Positions 53,946 through 62,540 of a DNA stretch of 64,000 nt are shown one piece after another. The stretch is taken from NCBI RefSeq assembly GCF_003003995.1, contig NZ_PVWF01000008.1, positions 1 through 64,000 of the forward strand, given 5' to 3'. The translations under genes were made by a program, and so were the position numbers. The stretch's first letter is position 1. Every line of letters starts with the position of its first letter. The notes beneath the pieces are model-generated. The model did not search any database, had not been told where the DNA came from, and was given only the letters and a program-made list of their open reading frames with translations. This stretch comes from Pleurocapsa sp. CCALA 161 (lineage in GTDB: Bacteria > Cyanobacteriota > Cyanobacteriia > Cyanobacteriales > Xenococcaceae).

Positions 53946-54788
53946 TTGGGCAAATTATATTTAGTCGGCACGCCGATTGGCAATTTAGAAGACATTACTC
54001 TTCGGGCGATACGTATTCTTCAATCAGTAGATCTGATTGCTGCTGAGGACACTCGACGTACGGGTAAATTATTACAACACCTAGCAATCTCAACGCCTCA
54101 GATTAGTTATAACGAACACAATCATCACAGCCGTATTCAAGAATTAATTAACCGTTTACAACAGGGAACAAATCTAGCTTTAGTTACTGATGCGGGAATG
54201 CCGAGTATCTCCGATCCTGGAGTCGAATTAGTCCAGGCAGCGATCGCCCATCAGATTACCGTAATTCCCATTCCTGGGCCAACAGCCGTAATTAGTGCCT
54301 TAGCTGCATCGGGTTTACCCACAGACAGGTTTATCTTTGAAGGATTTTTGCCCCTCAAACAAAGCGATCGCCAAGTCAGATTAGAATTATTGCGCAATGA
54401 AACTAAAACCATTGTCCTATATGAAGCTCCCCATCGTATCCTCAAGACTTTAAAAGATTTAGTCGCCGTAGTGGGTGATACGAGAAAAATTGTTTTAGCC
54501 AGAGAATTGACTAAAATACACGAGGAATTTTGGCGAGGAAACATCGGCGAGGCGATCGACCTTTATAGCAATGAGCGTCAACCAAAGGGGGAATATACCC
54601 TAGTTATCAAAGGAGCAGATGAAACTAGCCTAATTACCTCTAAAGCCGAATTAAAACATGAACTACAGCAGTTATTAGCTCAAGGCATGACGCGATCGCA
54701 GGCTAGTCGTCAGTTAGCCAAGCTCACTTCTTTATCAAGACGAGAAATATATCAATTAGAAATAGACAATGACAATCTCGAAAGTTAA
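53946..54788 (+). CDS. rsmI: 16S rRNA (cytidine-1402 2'-O) methyltransferase
   Basis: This 280-aa tetrapyrrole-methylase-fold enzyme modifies C1402 in the decoding centre of 16S rRNA. It begins LYLVGTPIGNLEDITLRAI and has AEDTRRTGKLL, VTDAGMPSISDPG, PGPTAVISALAASGLPTDRF and APHRILKTL. The C-terminal helical tail (MTRSQASRQLAKLTSLSRREIYQLE) is typical. The start is TTG at 53946, because no ATG or GTG precedes the conserved LYLVGTP. It diverges from the PATAN gene. Confidence 0.94.
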   Translation: MGKLYLVGTPIGNLEDITLRAIRILQSVDLIAAEDTRRTGKLLQHLAISTPQISYNEHNHHSRIQELINRLQQGTNLALVTDAGMPSISDPGVELVQAAIAHQITVIPIPGPTAVISALAASGLPTDRFIFEGFLPLKQSDRQVRLELLRNETKTIVLYEAPHRILKTLKDLVAVVGDTRKIVLARELTKIHEEFWRGNIGEAIDLYSNERQPKGEYTLVIKGADETSLITSKAELKHELQQLLAQGMTRSQASRQLAKLTSLSRREIYQLEIDNDNLES

Positions 54789-54935
54789 TCTTTTCTTGTT
54801 CCTACTCTTTTTTCCAACCTCAACATTCAATTCGGCGACTCGTTAGATTCACGTACATCGAAGTCTACAGATGCATTACAAACAAAAAAATCGATGTTAA
54901 TTTGAATAAATCCAAATTTATTTGAATTAATATTC

Positions 54936-55949
54936 GTGAACACTAATAGCTTAAATCCTATTGTAATTAAGGGTTTTTTTGGGTTTTGTCTAGGTCTAAT
55001 CAGTTGTGTCTCTCAACCTGTCAGAGCAGAATCAGTCAAAGAAAATCGGACTCTAGAAGATCGATTTGATCAAGCAACTTCAGCTCAAAGTTTGTTAACT
55101 TCGCCTTCTAGTGAGCAAATCAAGTCGATCATTGCCCAAAGACAATTAGACTTGTCTCAATTTTGCCAAAGTTATCCCCATAACTCAAAATGTCTCGGAG
55201 TAAATCCTGCTCAAGAGCCTAGAAATTTAGAAAATGCCTCTAGGGTAGCTCCTACTCCACAAGCTGAAGTTAACACTGTTCAGAAAAAAAGTGGCTGGGC
55301 AATTGTTCCCGAAATAAGTACTTTGGGAATTGGAGGACATGTAGTCAAAAGAGTCACTCCTAATTTAAATGCGAGATTGGGCATCAATAACTTTGGCAGA
55401 GATATCAATGTCAATGAAACAGAATATGAATATAAAGGAAACTTGAATTTGTTTAATGTTTCTACTCTGGTTGATTATCAACCGTTTAAAAAGGTTGGCT
55501 TAAGACTTAGTGGTGGCTTGGTCTTTGGTAATAATAACATTCAGGGGACGGCAGATGTTTCTGAACGAGTTGCTAATGAACTAGGGACAGTGGAAATTGG
55601 CGGTCAAGACATTGATATTCGGAACTTGAATATTGAAAACTTGGCTTCTATTGATACTGATATTGAGATTAATGAAGGTGTTTCTCCTTATCTAGGTATT
55701 GGAGGTGGTAATGCCGTCAAGCCTGGTAAAGGATTAGGATTTTGGTGGGATTTGGGAGTAGTATTTAGTGGTTCTCCTCATGCCGAAGTGACGAGTAATT
55801 TTTCGACAGATATCCCCACAGAACTTCGAGAGGAAGTGGTGGCAGCAGCCGATGAAGCGCTTAAAGATGAAGAAAAAGACCTTAACGAAGCATTAGACAT
55901 TATGGGTATTTATCCAGTGTTGTCTTTCGGACTTTCCTATCAGTTTTAA
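54936..55949 (+). CDS. Outer-membrane beta-barrel-like protein, first of a tandem pair
   Basis: From GTG 54936 this is 337 aa with a signal peptide (GFFGFCLGLISCVSQPVRAES). A conserved QRQLDLSQFCQSYPHNSKC motif and a Pro-rich linker lead to a C-terminal domain of alternating strands (GWAIVPEISTLGIGGHVVKR, NLNARLGINNFG, LRLSGGLVFGNNN, LGFWWDLGVVFSG). It ends SFGLSYQF with a terminal Phe, typical of barrel proteins. Family and cargo are unknown. The neighbour at 56095 is a close paralogue. Confidence 0.75.
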   Translation: MNTNSLNPIVIKGFFGFCLGLISCVSQPVRAESVKENRTLEDRFDQATSAQSLLTSPSSEQIKSIIAQRQLDLSQFCQSYPHNSKCLGVNPAQEPRNLENASRVAPTPQAEVNTVQKKSGWAIVPEISTLGIGGHVVKRVTPNLNARLGINNFGRDINVNETEYEYKGNLNLFNVSTLVDYQPFKKVGLRLSGGLVFGNNNIQGTADVSERVANELGTVEIGGQDIDIRNLNIENLASIDTDIEINEGVSPYLGIGGGNAVKPGKGLGFWWDLGVVFSGSPHAEVTSNFSTDIPTELREEVVAAADEALKDEEKDLNEALDIMGIYPVLSFGLSYQF

Positions 55950-56094
55950 AGGTTAACTAAATATTAAAGTTGACTGGTTCGTTTTCGTATCTAGCTTTGA
56001 GCTTCTTAGCTTTGAGCTTTTTTATTTAATTTACCAACGCCAAAAAAACAATTAATGGTAATTTAAATAAGACTAAACTTAGAGTAATTATTTT

Positions 56095-57147
56095 GTGAAG
56101 ACTAATAAGGTACACACTTCCGTAATCCAAAGTTCCCTAGGATTCTGTCTAGGTTTGATTAGCTTTGTAGCCCAACCTGCAATAGCAGAGTCAGGAAATG
56201 CGCATCAGACTAAAGCCAATCAAGTTAAGCCAATCACTTCAACTCAACCATCAGTTTCGACTCAAGCCCAAGATTTATTATCACCATCATTTGGGAGTCA
56301 GTTTACTTGGACAACTCAAGCGAGGGAACGATTAGCCCAAAGAGAATTAGATTTGGATCGATTCTGCCAAAATTATCCTTACAATTCTAAATGCTCAGGG
56401 GTGACTCCTGCTACTGAACCTGGAGTAGAGAATAATCCTGTTGAGATTCCTGTACCACAAGTTGAAAGCAGCACTCCCGATTCCAAAAGCGGTTGGGCAA
56501 TTGTTCCCGAAGTGAGTACCTTGGGACTTGGCGGGAGTATAATTCGCAAAATTACTCCTAATTTTAATGCCAGGGTAGGAGTCAATGCTTTTACAACGGG
56601 TATCGATGTTAATGAAACAGAATTTGACTACGAAGGAGACTTAAATTTATTTAATGTTTCTACCCTGATTGATATTCAGCCATTTAGAAGTTCTGGCTTT
56701 AGACTCAGCGCGGGGTTAATTTTAGGCAATAATAATATCGAAGGTACGGCAGATGTTTCTGACCGAGTTGCCGATGAACTAGGGGAAGTTGAACTTAATG
56801 GAGAGAATATTGATATTCGAGATTTAAATATTGACGGGTTAGCCACTATTGATGCCGATATTGATATTAACGACGCTGCTGCTCCCTATGTGGGAATTGG
56901 GGGAGGCAATGCAGTAGGCGCAGGTAAAGGATTAGGATTTTGGTGGAATTTGGGAGTAGTATTTGGTGGTTCTCCTGAAGCTACAGTGACTAGTAATTTT
57001 TCTGCTGAGATACCCGCAGAACTTCGAGAAGAGGTGGAAGCTGCTGCCGATCAAACATTAGAAAATGAGGAAGAAGAGCTTAATGACGAACTAGATCTGC
57101 TAGGTGTTTATCCAGTGGTGTCTTTAGGGTTTTCTTATCAATTTTAA
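56095..57147 (+). CDS. Outer-membrane beta-barrel-like protein, second of a tandem pair
   Basis: This 350-aa paralogue of the preceding protein also starts with GTG (56095). It has the same signal (SLGFCLGLISFVAQPAIAES), the RELDLDRFCQNYPYNSKC motif, GWAIVPEVSTLGLGGSIIRK, NFNARVGVNAF, LGFWWNLGVVFGGSPEATVTS and a SLGFSYQF end. The barrel halves are far more similar than the linker regions, so the barrel is under stronger constraint. It is probably a product of local duplication. Transport or surface roles are only inference. Confidence 0.75.
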   Translation: MKTNKVHTSVIQSSLGFCLGLISFVAQPAIAESGNAHQTKANQVKPITSTQPSVSTQAQDLLSPSFGSQFTWTTQARERLAQRELDLDRFCQNYPYNSKCSGVTPATEPGVENNPVEIPVPQVESSTPDSKSGWAIVPEVSTLGLGGSIIRKITPNFNARVGVNAFTTGIDVNETEFDYEGDLNLFNVSTLIDIQPFRSSGFRLSAGLILGNNNIEGTADVSDRVADELGEVELNGENIDIRDLNIDGLATIDADIDINDAAAPYVGIGGGNAVGAGKGLGFWWNLGVVFGGSPEATVTSNFSAEIPAELREEVEAAADQTLENEEEELNDELDLLGVYPVVSLGFSYQF

Positions 57148-57238
57148 AAACTAATTAAAAACTAATGCTTTGTCAATTAATTAATGATGGGTGAGCAAGT
57201 TTGGAGTAATGAGCAATAAGTTTTTTCCCTACTACCTA

Positions 57239-57312
57239 TATGCGAAGCGGGACGCGCCCCCAGGCGCTAATCCTTTAGGGTATCCTTTAGGACTACCTAC
57301 TACCTACTACCT
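57239..57312. repeat. Dispersed repeat related to 143-318, with ACTACCT heptamers
   Basis: TATGCGAAGCGG, CCTTTAGGACTACCT and three perfect ACTACCT units match parts of the element at 143-318 in the same orientation. Near 57262 an extra copy of a CCTTTAGG-type motif is present. It sits between the outer-membrane-like gene and bciB. Confidence 0.7.
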
Positions 57313-57408
57313 ATTACGGCAAGTTCCATTACGAAACTTTGCAACAGTTGTACTACCAATAGCTATTGTTTTAATCTGACAGTTATTGCCTAATGAATTT
57401 CTTGCTAT

Positions 57409-58599
57409 ATGACTGTTTCTGCTCACAAAAAAGCCAAAGCCTTAAAACCTGGTAGTCGCCGTCCTGCCAAGGAACTCTGTAGCGAGTGCGGGCTTTGTGA
57501 TACCTACTATGTGCATTATGTTAAAGATGCCTGTGCTTTTCTCAATCAACAGATTGCTGAATTAGAAATATTGGCACATGGGCGTAGTCGAAACTTAGAT
57601 AATCAAGATGATCTGTATTTTGGGGTTAGCCAAGAAATGATGGCGGCTCGCAAACAACAGCCGATTGAGGGAGCGCAATGGACGGGAATCGTCAGTGCGA
57701 TCGCCTGTCAGATGTTAGAACAGGGCTTGGTAGAAGGGGTTGTCTGTGTACAAAACACCGCCGAAGATCGTTTTCAACCTTTCCCTGTCATTGCCAGAAC
57801 CCCCGCCGAGGTTTTGGCTGCTAAGGTCAATAAGCCCACGCTTTCGCCTAATCTTAATGTCCTAGAGCAGATTGAGCAATCAGGTCTGAAGCGCCTTTTA
57901 GTAATTGGTGTTGGCTGTCAAATTCAGGCTCTGCGAGCAGTGGAGCAAGAACTAGGCTTAGAAAAACTTTATATTTTGGGTACACCCTGTGTGGATAATG
58001 TTAGTCGCCAGGGTCTGCAAAAATTCCTCGATACTACTAGTAGATCTCCTGAAACAGTTGTACATTATGAGTTTATGCAGGATTTTCGCATTCACTTTAA
58101 GCATGAAGATGGTTCAATCGAAAAAGTGCCGTTCTTTGGTTTAAAAACCAATCAGCTTAAAGATGTCTTTGCCCCTTCTTGTATGAGTTGCTTTGATTAC
58201 GTTAATTCTCTGGCTGATTTAGTGGTGGGCTATATGGGTGCGCCTTTTGGGTGGCAGTGGATTGTGGTGCGTAACCAGACAGGCAAAGAAATGTTAGATC
58301 TAGTTAGAGATCAGCTAGACACTCAACCAGTAATGTCAAAAGGCGATCGCCATCAGGCTGTACAGCAAAGTATTCCTGCCTACGACAAGGGGGTAACCTT
58401 GCCCATGTGGGCTGCTAAATTGATGGGAGTAGTAATTGAACAAATTGGACCCAAAGGACTAGAATATGCGCGTTTTTCCATTGATTCTCACTTTACCCGT
58501 AACTATCTCCATTTAAAACGCAACTATCCCCAGAAATTAGAGCAGCATGTCCCCGAATATGCGAAAAAAATTGTTGCTCAGTATAAGTTACCAGAGTAA
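57409..58599 (+). CDS. bciB: Ferredoxin-dependent divinyl chlorophyllide a 8-vinyl reductase
   Basis: This 396-aa protein is of the F420-hydrogenase beta-subunit-like family, the BciB type known from Synechocystis slr1923. It reduces the 8-vinyl group during chlorophyll synthesis with reduced ferredoxin. The N-terminal CSECGLCDTYYVHYVKDAC cluster and FAPSCMSCFDYVN provide Fe-S ligands. IGVGCQIQALRAV and ILGTPCVDN follow. A related possibility is 7-hydroxymethyl chlorophyll a reductase, which is not expected in a cyanobacterium without chlorophyll b. Confidence 0.88.
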   Translation: MTVSAHKKAKALKPGSRRPAKELCSECGLCDTYYVHYVKDACAFLNQQIAELEILAHGRSRNLDNQDDLYFGVSQEMMAARKQQPIEGAQWTGIVSAIACQMLEQGLVEGVVCVQNTAEDRFQPFPVIARTPAEVLAAKVNKPTLSPNLNVLEQIEQSGLKRLLVIGVGCQIQALRAVEQELGLEKLYILGTPCVDNVSRQGLQKFLDTTSRSPETVVHYEFMQDFRIHFKHEDGSIEKVPFFGLKTNQLKDVFAPSCMSCFDYVNSLADLVVGYMGAPFGWQWIVVRNQTGKEMLDLVRDQLDTQPVMSKGDRHQAVQQSIPAYDKGVTLPMWAAKLMGVVIEQIGPKGLEYARFSIDSHFTRNYLHLKRNYPQKLEQHVPEYAKKIVAQYKLPE

Positions 58600-58731
58600 C
58601 TATAGTCATTCCAATTAATTAAGGTGTGTTTTGAGAAATCGGCAAAACGATGAGGAATGAATGATGAGTGATAAAAAGTAGTACCAATTAACTTGTGTTT
58701 CTGATTTTGATTGAATATAGCAAAGGCAAAC

Positions 58732-58774
58732 AGCGATCTTCAGGAAAAATGAATTAAGTAAAGATCGCTAATTT
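58732..58774 (+). terminator. Possible terminator/inverted repeat downstream of bciB
   Basis: AGCGATCTT (58732-58740) and AAGATCGCT (58761-58769) form a 9-bp stem with a 20-base loop, followed by AATTTTC. The long loop and weak T-run make it a doubtful terminator. It lies ~130 bp past bciB and before the glycan locus. Confidence 0.35.
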
Positions 58775-58834
58775 TCTTGTCATGAGACGAATTAAGGAAT
58801 ACACTCCATACGAGACAGCTATAGCAGTTCATAT

Positions 58835-59641
58835 ATGGTGAAATCTTTTTTAAATAAGCAACAAAATAACAATTTACTCTGGTATCGAGAGCTACTGTTG
58901 GTATTGATTAGGCGCAGTCTCAAACGAAGATATCGCGGTTCTTTTTTGGGTATTTACTGGTCTTTACTCAATCCTTTAGCAATGACGGGGCTATATGCCG
59001 CAATCTTTGGCCCTGAGTTTGCTGAATACTACGACAACTCTAATCTAAATTATATTTTGGCTGCATTTACTGGTTTGGTGGTAATCAATTTTTTTTCCGC
59101 CTCAACGGCGATGGCTTTGAGTAGCGTTGTGGAAAATGGGGCGATGGTGAACAAAATTCGGCTTCCTTTAGCTGTATTTCCCCTAGCAGCTATTGGGGCA
59201 AATGTATTTCAGCTACTGTTAGGTACTTTACCTTTATTAATTATTGTTACCCTAGCTATATCTCATAGCCTGATTAACACGATCGCTTTATTCTTGCCCC
59301 TGACAGCCTTGATTTTAGTTTGCACGGGGGTTGGTTTGTTGATGAGCGGACTATATGTATTTTTTCGCGATTTACCTTATTTTTATGAATTGCTGATCTT
59401 TGTTCTCTTTATGAGTTCGCCAATTTTTTATCCTCCTGATATTGTCCCAGTTACAGTCAGACAATTTTTAATTTTTAATCCGATCCTGCCAATTATTGAA
59501 AGTATTCGTCAGATTGCCTTATCGGGAAACCTACCCGATTTAACTTTAATTACTCATAGTCTGGCTAGTGGTTTAGTTTTAATAACTCTTGGACTAATGG
59601 CATTTTCTCGTTGGCGTTCTCAGTTTATGGATTTGTTGTAG
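58835..59641 (+). CDS. ABC-2 type permease for surface polysaccharide export
   Basis: This 268-aa protein has about six membrane helices and the family start LVLIRRSLKRRYRGSFLGIYWSLLNPLAMTGLY, as in Wzm/TagG/RfbA permeases. The C-terminal LRDLPYFYELLIFV-like region (FFRDLPYFYELL) and FLIFNPILPIIESIRQIAL match too. It forms a transporter with the ATPase gene 6 bp downstream. The pair exports a lipid-linked glycan across the inner membrane. The first gene of the locus, it starts at ATG 58835. Confidence 0.9.
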   Translation: MVKSFLNKQQNNNLLWYRELLLVLIRRSLKRRYRGSFLGIYWSLLNPLAMTGLYAAIFGPEFAEYYDNSNLNYILAAFTGLVVINFFSASTAMALSSVVENGAMVNKIRLPLAVFPLAAIGANVFQLLLGTLPLLIIVTLAISHSLINTIALFLPLTALILVCTGVGLLMSGLYVFFRDLPYFYELLIFVLFMSSPIFYPPDIVPVTVRQFLIFNPILPIIESIRQIALSGNLPDLTLITHSLASGLVLITLGLMAFSRWRSQFMDLL

Positions 59642-59647
59642 ATAGAT

Positions 59648-60427
59648 ATGATACAAGAATCAATCAGATTGGATGGGGTTTCCCTCTGGCGCAGAACTCA
59701 AGAAGAGTTTTCCTATGATTTAAAGAAAACGATCTTCTCCTTATTTAACGGTCAATATCGTCAGCCTGCCAAAAAAATGGTGATTGACAACATTGATTTA
59801 ACAATTAATTGTGGTGAGAAAGTCGGGATTATTGGCGCGAATGGTTCGGGTAAATCTACTATGCTCAAGCTAATCTCAGGTATTTTACAGCCTACCACGG
59901 GAACAGTGCGGGTCAAGGGTGCAGTTGCTCCGCTGATTGAACTAGGGGCAGGATTTGACACAGAATTAACGGTAATCGACAATATTATTCTTTATGGAGT
60001 TATGCTGGGCTATTCTCAGTTAGAAATGAGGTCAAGAGTCAAGGATATTTTAGAATTTGCCGAATTGGAAACCTATGCTTCAATTCCTGTCAAGGGTCTA
60101 TCTTCAGGTATGACAGCTCGTTTAGGATTTGCGATCGCTACTGATGTTACTCCCAATATCTTGATCCTCGATGAAGTACTGTCGGTGGGGGATATTAGCT
60201 TTAAAAACAAGTGTAGCCAAAGAATGAAAGATTTTTGGCAAGATGATGTCACAATTTTACTGGTTTCTCATTCAATGGACATGATTTGTGAGAACTGTCA
60301 CAAGGTTATTTGGATGGAACAGGGACGAGTCAAAATGATTGGTCAGACTTCAGATGTGATTGAGCAGTATCTTGAATGTGTTGACCCTACAGGCATTACT
60401 TCATCTTTGCCTCAAGTTAATCAATAA
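59648..60427 (+). CDS. ABC transporter ATPase for polysaccharide export (Wzt/TagH type)
   Basis: This 259-aa ATPase has Walker A GANGSGKSTMLKLISG near residue 65, signature GLSSGMTARLGFAIA, Walker B ILILDEVLSVGD and the H-loop SHSMDMI. PLIELGAGFDTELT is typical of the Wzt/TagH/RfbB group. It ends soon after the ATPase domain, so it lacks the C-terminal glycan-recognition domain of long Wzt proteins. It is coupled with the permease gene. Confidence 0.92.
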   Translation: MIQESIRLDGVSLWRRTQEEFSYDLKKTIFSLFNGQYRQPAKKMVIDNIDLTINCGEKVGIIGANGSGKSTMLKLISGILQPTTGTVRVKGAVAPLIELGAGFDTELTVIDNIILYGVMLGYSQLEMRSRVKDILEFAELETYASIPVKGLSSGMTARLGFAIATDVTPNILILDEVLSVGDISFKNKCSQRMKDFWQDDVTILLVSHSMDMICENCHKVIWMEQGRVKMIGQTSDVIEQYLECVDPTGITSSLPQVNQ

Positions 60428-60443
60428 ATTTTCAAGCTAGTAC

Positions 60444-60590
60444 TGATACTAAATCCGTTTGATATAGGTTACTTGAAAAATTGAGTAATGAGTAACGAGT
60501 AACGAGTAACAAGTATTAGTTATTTAGATTTCATCACCAAATTTTTGCGCAGAAATTAAACATTACCTTTGCTAAGTGAATTCAGTATCA
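60444..60590. repeat. Complete copy of the MITE-like foldback element, inverted
   Basis: This ~147-bp element is in opposite orientation to the copy at 38478. Ends read TGATACTAAATCCGTTTGATAT and, on the other strand, TGATACTGAATTCACTTAGC. It contains four TTACTC/TTACTTG-type heptamers against fewer in the 38-kb copy. It lies between the ATPase and glycosyltransferase genes, splitting the glycan locus. Confidence 0.78.
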
Positions 60591-60650
60591 CGAGTTATCT
60601 GAAATACAAAAAAGAATGATCAAGATAAACTATCTCCTAGTCTGCCAGCC

Positions 60651-62492
60651 ATGCCATTTGTAGCAAACATTTTAGAATATGCTCGTAAGTTGAAGCGCTA
60701 TATTCCTTATAAACCTCAATTAAAAAAGGCAATCCGCAAAACTAGCTCGAAATTATCTTATTATTTTGCCCTGATTACTAATGAACCGAATATAAGTAAT
60801 GACATCCAATATCAACGATGGCTCAGAAAATATTATCCTCGTCCTCAAGATTTTGACACCATTAAAACCCAGATCTGCGCATTAGCTTACCAACCTTTAA
60901 TCAGCATTATTGTTCCAGTCTATAATCCCGAACAAAAATTCTTGGAGCAGGCGATCGCTTCTGTGTTAGAGCAAATTTATCCTCATTGGGAACTTTGTTT
61001 AGTGGATGATTGCTCAAGTAAACCCTATGTCAAAACTATTCTAGCAGCCTATTGCCAACAAGATCGGCGAATTAAAGTAGTTTACCATCAGCAAAATCAG
61101 CATATTTGTCGAGCTTCCAATTCTGCTTTAGAAATTGCCACAGGAGAATATATTGTCCTGTTAGATCACGATGACCGACTAGCGCCCCATGCTTTGAGTG
61201 AAATAGTTAAACTATTAAACCAACATCCTCAAGCAGATTTTATTTACTCAGATGAAGATAAAATTGATGGGCAAAACATCCACCAGACTCCCTTTTTTAA
61301 ACCAGATTGGTGTCCTGATTCCCTCTTGTCGCGCATGTATACATGCCATCTGGGGGTTTATCGACGCTCCTTAGTCGAGCAAGTAGGTAACTTTCGGGTT
61401 GGCTTTGAAGGCAGTCAGGATTATGACTTAGTACTACGACTAACTGAGAAAACTAACCACATATTTCATCTAGCTCAAATACTATATCATTGGCGCATTC
61501 ATCCTCAGTCTACGGCAGCAGATGCAAATGCGAAGCCCTATGCTGCTCTTGCTGCTCAAAAGGCTATTCAGGAGGCAATTACTCGCCGTCAAGAACCAGG
61601 TAAGGTAGTAATTAACCCTAATTTTGCTGGGGTATATACCGTTCGCTATCACATTCCTGACTGCAAACTAGTCAGCATTATCATTCCGACCAAAGATCTC
61701 GCCGATATTTTAGATAACTGCCTCAAATCTATCTTTTCACAAACAATCTATCCTAACTACGAAGTAATCGTGATTGATAATGGCAGTGTGGAGATGAAAA
61801 CCGCTCAATGTTTGAAATATTGGCAGCAAGAAGAACCTACACGTTTTCGTTCCTACTATTACGATGCACCGTTCAATTATTCCCAGATCAATAATTATGC
61901 TGTGAAGCAAGCTCAAGGAGATTATTTGTTATTTTTGAATAATGATACGGAGATCCTTACTCCAGACTGGATTAAAGCGATGGTGGAACAGAGTCAAAGA
62001 CAATCTATTGGCGCAGTGGGTAGTCTGTTGCTATATCCCGATCTTACCGTTCAACATGCGGGAGTAATTTTAGGCATTGGTGGTGTAGCAGGACACAGCC
62101 ATAAAGATTTTCCTGCTTCGGGATCGGGTTATATATCTCAATTGGTTTCAACTAATAATTATTCCGCAGTTACTGCTGCTTGTCTAATGTGCCGTCGAGA
62201 AGTATTTGAGTTAGTAGGGGGTTTTGAAACTGAATTGGCGATCGCTTTTAATGATATTGATTTTTGTCTCAAGCTGATTAGTCACGGTTATCGTAATGTT
62301 TACCTTCCCCACGTAGTTTTATATCACTATGAGTCTAAAAGCCGAGGTTATGAAGATACTCCAGTCAAAAAAGCCCGTTTTGCCCAGGAAATTAATTATA
62401 TGCAGCAAAAATGGTCGCAAATCTGCGCTCGCGATCCCTGTTATAATCCCAATTTAAGTAAAAGCAATGGCGACTATCAACTCAAGATCTAA
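60651..62492 (+). CDS. Two-domain family 2 glycosyltransferase
   Basis: This 613-aa cytoplasmic protein has two GT-A domains. The first is at ~85-310 (LISIIVPVYNPEQKFLEQAI, VLLDHDDRLAPHAL, FIYSDEDKID). The second is at ~340-590 (KLVSIIIPTKDLADILDNCL, LFLNNDTEILTPDWIKAM, FNDIDFCLKLISHGYRN). Enzymes like this extend O-antigen-like chains. It follows the ABC exporter and precedes a methyltransferase in one direction. Two catalytic domains suggest two successive sugar additions. Confidence 0.88.
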   Translation: MPFVANILEYARKLKRYIPYKPQLKKAIRKTSSKLSYYFALITNEPNISNDIQYQRWLRKYYPRPQDFDTIKTQICALAYQPLISIIVPVYNPEQKFLEQAIASVLEQIYPHWELCLVDDCSSKPYVKTILAAYCQQDRRIKVVYHQQNQHICRASNSALEIATGEYIVLLDHDDRLAPHALSEIVKLLNQHPQADFIYSDEDKIDGQNIHQTPFFKPDWCPDSLLSRMYTCHLGVYRRSLVEQVGNFRVGFEGSQDYDLVLRLTEKTNHIFHLAQILYHWRIHPQSTAADANAKPYAALAAQKAIQEAITRRQEPGKVVINPNFAGVYTVRYHIPDCKLVSIIIPTKDLADILDNCLKSIFSQTIYPNYEVIVIDNGSVEMKTAQCLKYWQQEEPTRFRSYYYDAPFNYSQINNYAVKQAQGDYLLFLNNDTEILTPDWIKAMVEQSQRQSIGAVGSLLLYPDLTVQHAGVILGIGGVAGHSHKDFPASGSGYISQLVSTNNYSAVTAACLMCRREVFELVGGFETELAIAFNDIDFCLKLISHGYRNVYLPHVVLYHYESKSRGYEDTPVKKARFAQEINYMQQKWSQICARDPCYNPNLSKSNGDYQLKI

Positions 62493-62540
62493 TTGTACTT
62501 AGTCAAGTATGTCAGTATAAACTATATAAATTGTGCAAAT

